Positions 42,150 to 50,959 are shown, numbered from the stretch's first letter. The stretch is DNA of 64,000 nt from Posidoniimonas corsicana (GCF_007859765.1 NZ_SIHJ01000001.1:2357311-2421310), one strand, 5' to 3'. Notes: generated from the letters alone by a model not told the origin. Numbers and translations: made by a program.

Positions 42150-43592
42150 ATGTTGCGTTCACGAACATCGGCGGGCCGTCCGCTCGCCTTGATTGCCTGC
42201 CTGGTGTTGGCCGCCGCGGCAGCGCCGGCCGCCACAGGGTCGGAGCTGCTGGAGAAGGCGATCTACACCGAGGAGACCGTTGGCGACCTCGACCAGGCGA
42301 TCGAGATCTACCAGAAGGTGGTCGCTGAGGGCGCCAAGTCGATCGACGCGGCGGCCGAGGCGCAGTTCCGCATCGGCGCCTGCCTCGAGAAGCAGGGCAA
42401 GACCCAGGAGGCGACCAAGGCGTTCCAGGCCGTGGTCGACGACTACCCCAAGGCGACCCGATGGGTGGCGAAGGCGAAGGACCGGCTGCCGGGCAGCCCC
42501 AAGCTGCTCGCCACGCCGTGGGGCGACGGCGACGAGCTGCAGTTCGAGATGAAGCTGCCGACCGGCATGGGCATCGGCTGCCAGATCTACCGGGTGGCCA
42601 AGCAGCCGCGCGACGGCGTCGAGGCGTGGAAGTGCGAGTCGTGGCAGGTGGTGACCCTCAACGGCGCCTTCGGCAAGAGCCGCGTGTGGGCGGACCTCGA
42701 CACGTTCGCGCCGATCGAGAGCCACTGGCGGCACTCGGTGCTCGGTGAGGCCGACGCCGTGTACGAGAAGGACAAGGTGGTCATCACGCTGGCGGGCAGG
42801 AGCGAGCCGGTCACCCTCGAGTCCGAGGGGCCGCTCTACGACAACGAGCAGGCCGCCGAGATGTTCCGGCGCCTGCCGCTGAAGGAGGGCTTCAAGACCA
42901 CGCCGACGGTCATCTCGAGCCTGACCGCGATGGCGATCCCGTTGAAGCTGAGCGTCACGAAGGTCGAGACCATCGAGGTCCCGGCCGGCAAGTTCGAGTG
43001 CTTCCGGCTGCACATCGACGACCTCAACCAGACCTTCTGGATCGCCAACGACGAGCGGCGCAACATCGTGCGGTTCGCGGCCGGCGGCGTCGTGGCCGAC
43101 CTGATGGAGGTCCGCAAGGCGACCACCGGCGAGAGCGTGCCGCTCAAGCGGGACCTGTTCACGCTGACGCTGCCGCCCGAGTGGCACACGTACACGCCTT
43201 CGCAGTCGGAGCAGGACCCCCGCACCACGACCTGGCTGATCGACCCGGACGCCACGATGCAGTCCCGCGTCGAGGGGGGCGAGCTGACGCCGATCAAGGA
43301 GAAGTTCACCACGCCCAGCGACTGGCTGAAGGAGGCGCTCAAGAAGTATCGCGAGCGGCTGGTGGACCTGACGCTCGACGACGACTCGATCCAGGCCGTT
43401 GAGATCAACGGCCGCCAGGCGGCGGTGGCGGTGTTCGAGTACAAGGAGGGCGACAAGAACCAGAAGGCCCAGCGGGTCGCGGTGTTCGGCGACAAGTCCG
43501 CGGTGAACCTGCGGTTCTCTGCCCCCACCGAGGACTTCGACAAGTGGCAGCCCGCCATCACGAAGATCGTTTCCAGCCTGAAGGTCGAATAG
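42150..43592 (+). CDS. Secreted TPR-containing protein of unknown function
   Basis: 480 residues with a signal peptide (PLALIACLVLAAAAAPAATG). A tetratricopeptide-like pair follows (DLDQAIEIYQKVVAEGAKSIDAAAEAQFRIGACLEKQGKTQEATKAFQAVVDDYP, about 45-105). The C-terminal two-thirds are beta-rich (about 125-340 with KVETIEVPAGKFECFRLHIDD; about 345-480 with FTLTLPPEWHTYTPS). It lies ten bases upstream of the histidine kinase gene, so the three form one operon. A periplasmic sensing or stress-response role is plausible (inference). Confidence 0.82.
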   Translation: MLRSRTSAGRPLALIACLVLAAAAAPAATGSELLEKAIYTEETVGDLDQAIEIYQKVVAEGAKSIDAAAEAQFRIGACLEKQGKTQEATKAFQAVVDDYPKATRWVAKAKDRLPGSPKLLATPWGDGDELQFEMKLPTGMGIGCQIYRVAKQPRDGVEAWKCESWQVVTLNGAFGKSRVWADLDTFAPIESHWRHSVLGEADAVYEKDKVVITLAGRSEPVTLESEGPLYDNEQAAEMFRRLPLKEGFKTTPTVISSLTAMAIPLKLSVTKVETIEVPAGKFECFRLHIDDLNQTFWIANDERRNIVRFAAGGVVADLMEVRKATTGESVPLKRDLFTLTLPPEWHTYTPSQSEQDPRTTTWLIDPDATMQSRVEGGELTPIKEKFTTPSDWLKEALKKYRERLVDLTLDDDSIQAVEINGRQAAVAVFEYKEGDKNQKAQRVAVFGDKSAVNLRFSAPTEDFDKWQPAITKIVSSLKVE

Positions 43593-43602
43593 GACGGCGA
43601 CG

Positions 43603-45555
43603 ATGCGTAGCGACCGCCTCGCGTGGCCTCTGCTGCTGCTCCTGCTGACGGTGCTCGTGCCGTCGGCGGGGGTGGTGTGGATGATGCGCGAGGCGGTTCG
43701 CAATGAACAGCTGGCCGCCAACCAACGGTTGCGCGACGCCTACCAGACGCAGCTCGACGCGGCCCGTCAGACGCTCGAGCAGCGTTGGTCGGAGCGCCTG
43801 CGGCGGCTCGCCGACCGGGCGAGCGACCAGCAGCCCGCGGCGGCGTTCGCGGAGATCGTTGCGAGCGGCGAGGTCGACAGCCTGCTGATCAGCGACGCCA
43901 ACGCGCGCGTCGTCTACCCCGACCGCCCTGCCCCGCCGCCCGAGGAGCCGGCGGCCCAGTCGGCCGAGTGGGCCTCCGCCCGCCGGCTGGAGTTCGCCGA
44001 GCGCCGATTTGAGGCGGCCGCCGAGGCCTACGCGTTGATCGCCCGCGACGCCGCCGACGAAGCGACCCGCGCCAGCGCCCGGCAGTCGCAGGTGCGGTGC
44101 CTGCTGGCGGCGGGCGAGCGCGAGGCGGCGGTCGAGGTGCTGCAGACGCAGTTCGCCGCGCAGGAGGTTTTTGATGGCCAGGGCCGTTCGCCGGCGGCGG
44201 TGGCGGGCCTGCGGTTGCTCGAGCTGCTGCCGCCCGACTCGCCGGAGTGGCGTGGCGTCGCGGACCAGTTGGTCGCACGCCTGAACGACTACCAGCAGAA
44301 CCCGCTGCTAGCGACGCAGCGTCGGTTCTTGATGGAGGAGCTGCGGCGGTGGCCCGAGCTCGGGTCGCGTCTGCCGACCCTGCCGGCCGAGACCCTCGCC
44401 GCCGAGGCAGCCGAAGCCTACGACGCCGGCTTCGCCACCGACTCGCTGCGCCCGACGCCGCTGACCGGCGTGTGGAGCCAGTCGCTTGCCGATGGTCGGG
44501 TGGTCGCGTTGCACCACGCCGACAAGCTCCGCCAACGGCTGCTCGCACTGACCGACGACATCGCGCTGCCCAGCGGCGTGGCGTTCACCGCGCACCAGCC
44601 CGGCGGCGAGCCCAGCGGCCTGCTGCTGGACGCCCCGCTGGGAGAGGGCGTGGGGCAGTGGCGGCTGGGGCTCGAGGCCGCCGAGGGCGACCCGTTCGCC
44701 GCCTCGTCGCGGCAGCGACACGCCGTGCACCTGTGGATCACGGTGCTGGTGATCGCGGCGACCGTGGTGCTGGCGTGGCTGCTGATCGCCGCGCTGCGTC
44801 AGCGGCTCCGTCTGGCCCAACTAAAGAATGACCTCGTGGCGACCGTGTCGCACGAACTCAAGACGCCGTTGGCCTCGATCCGCCTGCTGGTCGACACGCT
44901 GCTGGCCGAGGGCGGCAGCCCCACCGACGCGAACGCCCGGGAGTACCTCGAGCTCATCTCGCAGGAGAACGCGCGGCTGACGCGGCTGATCGACAACTTC
45001 CTGACCTTCTCCCGGATGGAGCGGGGCAGCCAGCGGTTCGCGTCGGCGCCGGTTGAGGTTCAGGAAGTGGTGCGGCAGGCGGCGTCCGTTTTCCGGGAGC
45101 ACGTCGGCGACGATGGCGGCGCCCTGCGGGTCGACCCGGGCCCGCCGGCCCAGGTGCTGGGCGACGCCGACGCGCTGGTCTCGGCGGTGGTCAACCTGCT
45201 GGAAAACGCCTGGAAGTACAGCGGAGAGGCGAAGCGGATCGAGCTGTCGGCCGGCGTGGTCGACGGGCGGGTCGCGATCGTGGTCCGCGACAACGGCATC
45301 GGGCTCAGCACGCAGTCCGCCGCCCGCGTGTTCGACCGCTTCTACCAGGTCGACCAACGGGTCGCCCGCGACCGGGGCGGCTGCGGGCTGGGGCTCAGCA
45401 TCGTGCGGACGATCGTCGAAGCGCACGGCGGCGAGGCGACCGTCGAGAGCCGGCCGGGCGAGGGGAGCGCGTTTACCCTCTGGCTGCCCGAGCTCGAACC
45501 GCGCCGCGCGGCGGCCTCCGAACGCCCGGCGGGCGAACAGGAGCAGCCCGCATGA
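43603..45555 (+). CDS. Sensor histidine kinase
   Basis: 650 residues. TM1 about 7-27, a large extracytoplasmic sensor of about 340 residues with Ala/Glu-rich helices (TPR-like, VRCLLAAGEREAAVEVLQTQF), TM2 about 374-397, then HisKA with phosphorylatable His417 in ATVSHELKTPLASIRLLVD. The HATPase domain shows N-box NLLENAWKYSG, VRDNGIGL and GGCGLGLSIVRTIVEAHGG. It autophosphorylates and passes phosphate to the coupled response regulator; the stop overlaps that gene (ATGA). The signal is unknown but the sensor and the adjacent TPR protein both look periplasmic. Confidence 0.94.
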   Translation: MRSDRLAWPLLLLLLTVLVPSAGVVWMMREAVRNEQLAANQRLRDAYQTQLDAARQTLEQRWSERLRRLADRASDQQPAAAFAEIVASGEVDSLLISDANARVVYPDRPAPPPEEPAAQSAEWASARRLEFAERRFEAAAEAYALIARDAADEATRASARQSQVRCLLAAGEREAAVEVLQTQFAAQEVFDGQGRSPAAVAGLRLLELLPPDSPEWRGVADQLVARLNDYQQNPLLATQRRFLMEELRRWPELGSRLPTLPAETLAAEAAEAYDAGFATDSLRPTPLTGVWSQSLADGRVVALHHADKLRQRLLALTDDIALPSGVAFTAHQPGGEPSGLLLDAPLGEGVGQWRLGLEAAEGDPFAASSRQRHAVHLWITVLVIAATVVLAWLLIAALRQRLRLAQLKNDLVATVSHELKTPLASIRLLVDTLLAEGGSPTDANAREYLELISQENARLTRLIDNFLTFSRMERGSQRFASAPVEVQEVVRQAASVFREHVGDDGGALRVDPGPPAQVLGDADALVSAVVNLLENAWKYSGEAKRIELSAGVVDGRVAIVVRDNGIGLSTQSAARVFDRFYQVDQRVARDRGGCGLGLSIVRTIVEAHGGEATVESRPGEGSAFTLWLPELEPRRAAASERPAGEQEQPA

Positions 45556-46241
45556 CTCCGCCCGCCAGCATCCTCATCGTCGAGGACGACCCGGCGCTGC
45601 TGCGCGGGCTCGGCGACAACTTCCGCATGGCCGGGTACGAGGTGCACACCGCCGCCAACGGCGAGGCGGGCCTGGCGCAGGCGTTGGCCCAGCCGCCGGA
45701 CGTGCTGCTCTTGGACATCATGCTGCCGCTGCTCAACGGCTACGAGGTGTGCCAGCGGGTGCGGTCGGCGGGGCTGACCCTGCCGATCGTGATGGTGACC
45801 GCCAAGGGGCAGGAGGAGGAGATCGTCCGCGGCCTGGAGCTGGGCGCCGACGACTACGTGACCAAGCCGTTCGGCATCCGCGAGCTGATGGCGCGGGTCA
45901 AGCGGCTGCTGCACCGCCCGACCGCCGACGCCCCGGACCGGGTCGCGATCGGCGACGCCGTGCTCGACCGCGCGTCCTGCACGCTGACGCGCGCCGGCGA
46001 GGAGGTGCCGCTCACCGCCAAGGAGTACCGCCTGCTCGACTTCTTCGCGTCGCGGCCCCACCGCGCGTTCACCCGCAGCGACATCATCAACCAGGTGTGG
46101 GGTCGGTCGATCGTGGTCAGCGGGCGGAGCGTCGACCGCTGCGTGGCGACCCTGCGGAGCAAGATCGAACGCGACCCGAGCAGCCCCAAGCACATCCACA
46201 CCCTTCGCAACATCGGCTACCGCTTCGAGCTGGGCGAGTAG
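45552..46241 (+). CDS. OmpR/PhoB-family response regulator
   Basis: 229 residues. Receiver domain (1-120) with acidic pocket EDDPA, phospho-acceptor Asp55 (VLLLDIMLPLLNGYEV), and switch residues in VMVTAKGQ and DDYVTKPFGI. The C-terminal winged-helix DNA-binding domain (about 135-229) has LTAKEYRLLDFFASRPHRAFTRSDI and VDRCVATLRSKIERDPS. It overlaps the kinase gene by four bases. Target genes unknown. Confidence 0.95.
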   Translation: MTPPASILIVEDDPALLRGLGDNFRMAGYEVHTAANGEAGLAQALAQPPDVLLLDIMLPLLNGYEVCQRVRSAGLTLPIVMVTAKGQEEEIVRGLELGADDYVTKPFGIRELMARVKRLLHRPTADAPDRVAIGDAVLDRASCTLTRAGEEVPLTAKEYRLLDFFASRPHRAFTRSDIINQVWGRSIVVSGRSVDRCVATLRSKIERDPSSPKHIHTLRNIGYRFELGE

Positions 46242-46309
46242 CCGGCTGGTCGGCGGGCCGGACGCCGCTACGTTTAGGTATCTGGAGGATCGCTCAGAAC
46301 CGTGGCGCT

Positions 46310-46819
46310 ATGAACCAACCCCAACCCAGCATGCCGATCGGCAGGCAGGCGGCCGGCCTCGTCGGCTGGCTCGTGGTCTGCTTCGCCGCGTCGGCCGTCG
46401 GGGCGCTGGCGTCGGTGCAGGCGCGATCGTTCTACGCCGATCTGCAGCAACCCTCGTGGGCGCCGCCGGGTTGGGTGTTTGGCCCGGTCTGGACCGCGCT
46501 GTACGCGCTGATGGGCGTGGCGGCCTGGCTGGTGTGGCGGTCGGGCGGCTTCCGGAGCAACCGCCCTGCCCTGCTGCTGTTCCTGGTTCAGCTGGCGGTG
46601 AACGCGGTGTGGAGCTGGCTGTTCTTCGCGTGGCGGCTGGGCGGCCTCGCCTTCTTGGACATCCTGGCGCTGGCGGCCCTGATCGTCGCGACGCTGGTCG
46701 CGTTCTGGCGGGCGCGGCCGCTGGCCGGCGCGCTGCTGGTCCCCTACCTGCTGTGGGTCGCGTTCGCGGCGGCGCTGAACCTGGCCATCTGGCGGCTCAA
46801 CCCGGCGATGCTGGGCTAG
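46310..46819 (+). CDS. tspO: TspO/MBR family membrane protein
   Basis: 169 residues from the ATG at 46310. Five membrane segments with the family stretch [35 protein letters not shown] and [12 protein letters not shown]. TspO proteins bind porphyrins and cholesterol-like ligands and act in photo-oxidative or stress responses; the precise role in this lineage is unknown. Its stop codon overlaps that of the convergent glycosidase gene by three bases in CTAG (46816-46819). Confidence 0.92.
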   Translation: MNQPQPSMPIGRQAAGLVGWLVVCFAASAVGALASVQARSFYADLQQPSWAPPGWVFGPVWTALYALMGVAAWLVWRSGGFRSNRPALLLFLVQLAVNAVWSWLFFAWRLGGLAFLDILALAALIVATLVAFWRARPLAGALLVPYLLWVAFAAALNLAIWRLNPAMLG

Positions 46820-48453
46820 CCCGTGACCAGGTGGTGGGGCGACTGGGTCGGCTCGCCCATCCGCCGCAGCTCCACGTCGCGCAGGCACATCTTGGCGGAC
46901 TCCAGGTAGACGCCGAACAGGCCCTCGCTGAACGTCGGGTCGGCGAGCGTCAGGATCACCCGCCCCTCGACCGAGAACTCGAGGTAGTGGCCGAACGCGA
47001 TGAGCTGGATCTCGGCCTCGCCGGGGGTCTCGCTGTGCCAGTTGCCGCCCTGCAGCGTGCGGAACTGCATCATGTGCTCGCCGCTGCCCGGCTCGCCGGT
47101 CTGCCAGGCGCGGAGTTGGGCGATGCCCTTGAGCAGGTCGAGCGACAGGTAGTAGCCGTCGTAGGTCTGGGGGTCGACGCGGAACACGATGCCGCACTTC
47201 CCGAGCCCGTGCAGGTCGATCTTGGCCCGCAGCCGCGCGGACTTGATCGACCCGTCGAACACGAACGCGCGGAAGCCGGCCTCGCAGGCGAGCTCGATCT
47301 GGTTGCCGTCGACCGCGCAGAGCTGGTCGGTCGACTGCTCGTCGAGCGGGCGGACGCAGCGGGTCTCGATCCGCTCGCCGACCCAGTCGTCGAGGCCCTC
47401 GAAGGTGGTGGTGCGGATCAGCCCGCCCGGGGTGCGCTGCAGCCGCTTGGGCGGCGGCATGATGTTGTGCGACGTGCGGTCCGGCCCGCCCAGCGAGAAG
47501 AAGTTCCACACCAGCCAGCCCTTCTCGTCCTGGCACAGGCGTCCGGCGTAGTTGCCCTGGGCCAGCAGCACGTTGTCGTGGTAGCTCCGCCACGGCGCGC
47601 CGATCTGGTGGGTGTGCCAGTAGCGAATCTTGGCGTCCTCGCGGAGGCTGCCGATCAGGTAGTACTCGTCCTCGATCTTGATGAGGTTGGGCACCTCGAT
47701 GTCGTCGTACAGCCCGGGGTGGTGCAGCGGCGGGCGGGTCTCGAACCGGCCGGGCGAGGTCTCTTCCATGACGCCCACGCAGCCCCGCCGCACGACCGGC
47801 CCGGTCTTGGTGCGGGCGGCCATGATCAGCCAGCCGCGGTCGCCCTCGCGGTAGTAGTAGGGGTCGCGGAAGCTGACCCAGTGGCGGCCCTCGTCGAGGG
47901 TCGCCTCGTAGTACTCGGGGTCGGGCTCCAGGGGGAACGCGCTGTCGGGCGACAGCTCGGAGTGGCGGCAGCTGGTGGGCTGCTGCCCGGCGATCTCGCG
48001 GGCCTTCAGCACGGCCGGCGGGTCGTGCGGTCCGCGCTCGTCGCGCCAGTTGACCGGCGCCTTGCGCCAGTGGTAGAGGTCGTCGCTGACCGCCATGCCG
48101 AGCCGCTGGATGCCGCCCTGCTCGCGCCGCGACAGGCCGGTGTAGAACATCCGCCAGCGGCCGGGCTGGTGCGGGTCGGGCGAGACCGCCATCGTCCACA
48201 GCATCAGGTCGTCCCAGGAGCCGGGGTCGCCGATGAACAGCGCGTTGCTGACCCGCCGCCAGTTGATGGCGTCGGTGCTGACCGCGTGGGCGATGAAGTC
48301 GTGGTTGGGCAGCACCAGGTGGAACAGGTGGTACAGCCCGTCGTGGTAGAGGACGTCGACGTCCCCAATGGCTTTGCGGCTGGCTTCGGTCTCGGTAAAC
48401 ACGGTGGGTCGGGCGCTGAGGGTTCGGGGAGGTCGGTCCTGCCCGGCTAGCAT
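46816..48453 (-). CDS. GH32-like five-bladed beta-propeller glycoside hydrolase
   Basis: 545 residues, with no signal peptide evident, so probably cytosolic. The propeller domain (about 15-330) has acidic positions in [31 protein letters not shown] (the RDP motif) and [11 protein letters not shown] (comparable to the GH32 ECP motif). A beta-sandwich domain follows (about 340-545, [43 protein letters not shown]), resembling GH32 C-terminal or sugar-binding modules. It probably hydrolyses a fructosyl or arabinosyl-type glycoside. Start uncertain; a GTG about 16 residues downstream would also fit. It lies alone, convergent with tspO. Confidence 0.83.
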   Translation of the reverse strand: MLAGQDRPPRTLSARPTVFTETEASRKAIGDVDVLYHDGLYHLFHLVLPNHDFIAHAVSTDAINWRRVSNALFIGDPGSWDDLMLWTMAVSPDPHQPGRWRMFYTGLSRREQGGIQRLGMAVSDDLYHWRKAPVNWRDERGPHDPPAVLKAREIAGQQPTSCRHSELSPDSAFPLEPDPEYYEATLDEGRHWVSFRDPYYYREGDRGWLIMAARTKTGPVVRRGCVGVMEETSPGRFETRPPLHHPGLYDDIEVPNLIKIEDEYYLIGSLREDAKIRYWHTHQIGAPWRSYHDNVLLAQGNYAGRLCQDEKGWLVWNFFSLGGPDRTSHNIMPPPKRLQRTPGGLIRTTTFEGLDDWVGERIETRCVRPLDEQSTDQLCAVDGNQIELACEAGFRAFVFDGSIKSARLRAKIDLHGLGKCGIVFRVDPQTYDGYYLSLDLLKGIAQLRAWQTGEPGSGEHMMQFRTLQGGNWHSETPGEAEIQLIAFGHYLEFSVEGRVILTLADPTFSEGLFGVYLESAKMCLRDVELRRMGEPTQSPHHLVTG

Positions 48454-48487
48454 ACCCGGTGGACGCTACCCGCCGCCAACCCGGTCT

Positions 48488-48506
48488 GCGGCGCCGCGCT
48501 TGACCT
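48488..48506. repeat. Direct repeat, left copy (possible old 3' end of the lipoprotein gene)
   Basis: GCGGCGCCGCGCTTGACCT, identical to 48944-48962, with five more flanking matches (CCGGT) after a two-base mismatch. On the minus strand, read in the frame of the lipoprotein gene, it would encode VKRGAA followed by DRVGGG and a stop. It thus looks like the original end of that gene. Confidence 0.7.
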
Positions 48507-48510
48507 AGAG

Positions 48511-48530
48511 AAAAAAGGTGGCAGCCACCT
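48511..48530 (-). terminator. REP-like hairpin / intrinsic terminator at left edge of insertion
   Basis: On the minus strand AGGTGGC-T-GCCACCT forms a perfect 7-bp stem followed by five to six T. It lies about 64 bases after the stop of the small gene at 48594, so it can end its transcript. Confidence 0.65.
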
Positions 48531-48593
48531 CTTTCGCTCACCTTCTTGCGCCCTAACGAACGAGAGCCTGTTGTGGTTCTGGTGGATTCGTAG

Positions 48594-48857
48594 TCAGTCT
48601 GACAATCCCAGATTGGCCCCCAGAGCTCTCAGACATTTCACCCGCTGCGAATTGCCTTGTGTAAGCTCTGCTTGCACGGCAAGCTCTTCGGCCACTGCTA
48701 AGAACCGCTCCTTGGATAGGTCATCAAGGTTTTTGAGATGTGCCGCGATGTGTTCCAGCTGTTCTACGGCCGTATCCGGATCAACGAGGTCCTCTTCAGA
48801 CGTGGCGAAGAATACGCATGTCTCAATTAGTGCAGTGGCGATGGAATCAACGTTCAT
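48594..48857 (-). CDS. Small protein of unknown function within the insertion
   Basis: 87 residues (MNVDSIATALIETCVFFATSEED...LRALGANLGLSD). Acidic and predicted to be largely helical, with no membrane segment. No family recognised. Base composition is close to 50% G+C by eye, well below the flanking genes, which suggests acquisition. It is followed by a hairpin-T terminator. It could be an immunity- or regulator-like cargo gene of the element (speculative). Confidence 0.6.
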   Translation of the reverse strand: MNVDSIATALIETCVFFATSEEDLVDPDTAVEQLEHIAAHLKNLDDLSKERFLAVAEELAVQAELTQGNSQRVKCLRALGANLGLSD

Positions 48858-48908
48858 GGCACAACCTTCATCGCGACATGGTAGATACCAAGCTCTTCAA
48901 ACGGGCCA

Positions 48909-48929
48909 AGAAAAGGTGTCTGACCCCTT
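48909..48929 (-). terminator. REP-like hairpin at right edge of insertion
   Basis: On the minus strand AAGGGGTC-A-GACACCTT forms an 8-bp stem with one mismatch and is followed by TTCTT. It lies five bases after the stop codon of the lipoprotein gene at 48934, so it may terminate that transcript as well as mark the element edge. Confidence 0.55.
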
Positions 48930-48933
48930 CTCT

Positions 48934-49257
48934 CTACCGGTTCGCGGCGCCGCGCTTGACCTGGTCCTCCATCATCCGGCGGGCCTGCTTGGCGGCGGAC
49001 TTCCAGTCGCCGGACTCGGCGTCGGAAAGGATGCCCTGCAGCCAGCGGGCCTCGCGGTCGCTGAGGTCGCCCGCCTGGTGCGAGGCCTCCACCTGCTCGG
49101 CGACCGCGGGCACGCGGTCGGCCGCCTTCTGGTTGGAGAGCGAGTACAGGGCCATCGCGTAGTCGTACGCGACGGGGCTGACCTCGCCGTAGCCGCCGCA
49201 GCCGACGGCGAGCGTCAGCGCGAGGGCCAGGCAGGCATAGGTGGTGCGGGGTTTCAT
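48934..49257 (-). CDS. Small lipoprotein with modified 3' end
   Basis: 107 residues. Lipoprotein leader (TTYACLALALTLAVGCGG), then a helical, charged body (LYSLSNQKAADRVPAVAEQVEASHQ, WKSAAKQARRMMEDQVKRGAANR). No family recognised. The last codons lie inside the right direct repeat, and the repeat copy at 48488-48506 preserves an alternative ending (VKRGAADRVGGG). The present C-terminus (GAANR) was probably created by the insertion. Located 49 bases from the end of the DUF1559 gene on the same strand, hence possibly co-transcribed with it. Confidence 0.75.
   Translation of the reverse strand: MKPRTTYACLALALTLAVGCGGYGEVSPVAYDYAMALYSLSNQKAADRVPAVAEQVEASHQAGDLSDREARWLQGILSDAESGDWKSAAKQARRMMEDQVKRGAANR
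48944..48962. repeat. Direct repeat, right copy
   Basis: GCGGCGCCGCGCTTGACCT, identical to 48488-48506 and offset by 456 bases (a multiple of three). It is the coding end of the lipoprotein gene (VKRGAA on the minus strand). Confidence 0.7.
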
Positions 49258-49306
49258 TGCGGATCCTGTTTGCGTGCTGCGCCTGTGGGGTTGCGCCTGC
49301 GGCCGG

Positions 49307-50383
49307 CTACAGCGCCTCGAGGCTGACCTCTTCCTCGTTCATGCTGGAGTGCTCTGCCCAGACGATCAGGTCGACGTCGTCCGTGACGAAGCGGACGGAG
49401 CCGTCGCCCAGCGCGACGTTGCCGCCGCCGGTGTGCTCGGCGAACATCTGCCCCACGTGGTAGGTCGGGAAGTTGATGGGGTGGATGATCGGCGCGCCGG
49501 TGATGTCGAGCTCGCCGCCCGACGGGCCCGCGTGCACCAGCACCAGCGTGGCGGCCGCGTCGGGCCCGTTCTCCGGCGAGCTGAACCGCGGGTGGGTGAA
49601 CGCGCCGGGCACGACGCCGACCCAGGTCTTGTCGCTGAGGCCCGAGGAGTGTTCGCCGAAGAAGATGGTCTTCGACAGGCCGTCGGTGATCTGCTTGAGC
49701 CGCACCTGCGAGCCGCGGAAGAACGGCCCGTCCGCCACCTTCGACGCGTCGCCGTTGACGGTGATGGTCTCGGTGGTGCTGTTGTAGATGTCGGTGAACA
49801 CGACGCCGGTCGACGCGGCGCCGCACTCGCCCCAGCACGACTCCTGCCCGTGGCTCGCCACGTAGTTGGACCGCCCAACGTAGGGCACGACCCCACCGAT
49901 CGAGAGCGGGGCGCCCGGCTCGTCGAGCACCTGGAACGGGTCGCGCGGGCCGGAGCTGGACGGGCAGGAAAACGTGGTGGGCTCGGCGGCGATCGCCTGC
50001 TGGTGCTGCGGCGCCCAGATCGGCTCGGTGAGGTCGATCTGCGCCGCCAGCGCCGACTCTTCGATGTGCGGCAGCAGGTGGGCGCCCCAGCCCCAGCCGG
50101 GCGGCGCGTCCCAGGTTTGTGGGTCGCGCGTCGCGGGGGGAGGCGTCTGGGTCGAACGCGACGCGTAGCCCGGCGGCAGGTGCTTGTGGGCGTCCTCGAA
50201 GCCGAGCGTCGCGAGGCCGATCTGCTTCAGGTTGTTCAGGCACTGCGAACGGCGGGCGGCCTCGCGGGCGGCCTGCACGGCCGGCAGCAGCAGCGAGATC
50301 AGCACGCCGATGATGGCGATCACCACCAGCAGCTCGACCAGGGTGAACGCGGGGAGGGGGCGGCGGGAGCGGGGGGCGGGCAT
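49307..50383 (-). CDS. DUF1559 domain protein with prepilin-type leader
   Basis: 358 residues. Prepilin-type N-terminal methylation motif (FTLVELLVVIAIIGVLISLLLPAVQAAREAARRSQCLNNLKQIG) with the Glu at +5. The DUF1559 domain follows with the C-terminal H-x9-DG motif (HTGGGNVALGDGSVRF). These pseudopilin-like proteins are a large planctomycete-specific family, thought to form surface or pseudopilus structures. Its 5' region carries two MntR-like operators shared with the divergent mntR gene, so it may respond to manganese. It ends VSLEAL 49 bases before the lipoprotein gene. Confidence 0.93.
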   Translation of the reverse strand: MPAPRSRRPLPAFTLVELLVVIAIIGVLISLLLPAVQAAREAARRSQCLNNLKQIGLATLGFEDAHKHLPPGYASRSTQTPPPATRDPQTWDAPPGWGWGAHLLPHIEESALAAQIDLTEPIWAPQHQQAIAAEPTTFSCPSSSGPRDPFQVLDEPGAPLSIGGVVPYVGRSNYVASHGQESCWGECGAASTGVVFTDIYNSTTETITVNGDASKVADGPFFRGSQVRLKQITDGLSKTIFFGEHSSGLSDKTWVGVVPGAFTHPRFSSPENGPDAAATLVLVHAGPSGGELDITGAPIIHPINFPTYHVGQMFAEHTGGGNVALGDGSVRFVTDDVDLIVWAEHSSMNEEEVSLEAL

Positions 50384-50406
50384 CGGCGGTCTTTCGGATG
50401 GGCGAA

Positions 50407-50425
50407 AGTTAGCACAGGCTAAACT
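50407..50425. promoter_or_regulatory. Putative MntR operator 1
   Basis: AGTTAGCACAGGCTAAACT contains the core TAGC-ACAG-GCTA, the same TAGC-N4-GCTA form as the core of the E. coli MntR box. It lies 24 bases upstream of the DUF1559 start and 77 bases upstream of mntR. Confidence 0.55.
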
Positions 50426-50432
50426 TGCGGGG

Positions 50433-50453
50433 AATTTTAGCCGGTGCTAAACT
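50433..50453. promoter_or_regulatory. Putative MntR operator 2
   Basis: Around TTTAGC-CGGT-GCTAAA (50436-50451), a perfect 6-bp inverted repeat whose TAGC-N4-GCTA core matches operator 1, with centres 28 bases apart. It lies between the divergent DUF1559 and mntR genes, 48 bases before the mntR ATG. Confidence 0.6.
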
Positions 50454-50501
50454 GGCGGTCAAGCAGTTTCAGCAAGGAAGACGGCGCAGGCGACAAACCG
50501 T

Positions 50502-50918
50502 ATGACAGGCAGCCCCCGACCCGCGGCCCCGTTCCGCCGCACCCGCAACGACCACGCTAGCGAGACCGCCGAGGACTACGTCGAGGCGATCTCCGACGTG
50601 ATCGGCGAGAAGGGGCAGTGCCGCGCCGCGGACCTGGTGCGGCTGTTCGGCGTCAGCGCGGTGACCGTCAGCAAGACCGTGGGCCGCCTGCGGGCCGCGG
50701 GCCTGGTGGACGCCGAGCCGTACGGGCCGCTGGAGCTGACCGCCAAGGGCCAGAAGCTGGCGGACGCGTCCCGCCGCCGGCACGAGGTGGTGCTCGACTT
50801 CCTCCGCGCCATCGGCGTCAGCGAGGCGACCGCCCAGATCGACGCCGAGGGGATCGAGCACCACGTCAGCGACGAGACCCTCAAGCGGATGAAGTCGCTG
50901 ATCAAGAAGCTGCGTTAG
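50502..50918 (+). CDS. mntR: Manganese-responsive transcriptional regulator MntR (DtxR family)
   Basis: 138 residues. Winged-helix domain (about 15-75: ETAEDYVEAISDVIGEKGQCRAADLVRLFGVSAVTVSKTVGRLRAAGLV) and a dimerisation/metal-binding domain (about 80-138). Candidate metal ligands are in RRHEVVLDFL and DAEGIEHHVSDETLKRM, close to E. coli MntR, with no C-terminal SH3-like domain. With Mn2+ it should repress target genes. Two TAGC-N4-GCTA palindromes directly upstream suggest autoregulation. It is divergent from the DUF1559 gene. Confidence 0.92.
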   Translation: MTGSPRPAAPFRRTRNDHASETAEDYVEAISDVIGEKGQCRAADLVRLFGVSAVTVSKTVGRLRAAGLVDAEPYGPLELTAKGQKLADASRRRHEVVLDFLRAIGVSEATAQIDAEGIEHHVSDETLKRMKSLIKKLR

Positions 50919-50959
50919 GCCCGGCCGCCCCGCCTTCTCACTGCAGCAGGAACTCGGCG

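Larger units (their letters stand above)
48507..48962. mobile_element. Putative small insertion bounded by direct repeat and REP-like hairpins
   Basis: The 456-base segment from the end of the left repeat to the end of the right repeat has clearly lower G+C than its surroundings. It contains one small gene (48594-48857). Its two outer edges read, from the outside inward, AGAGAAAAAAGGTGGCAGCC and AGAGAGAAGGGGTCAGACAC, so they resemble inverted ends and both are AAGGnGnC-type hairpins. It has no transposase. Similar hairpins are associated with REP/RAYT-type sequences in other bacteria (general knowledge); the element type here is inference. Confidence 0.55.
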
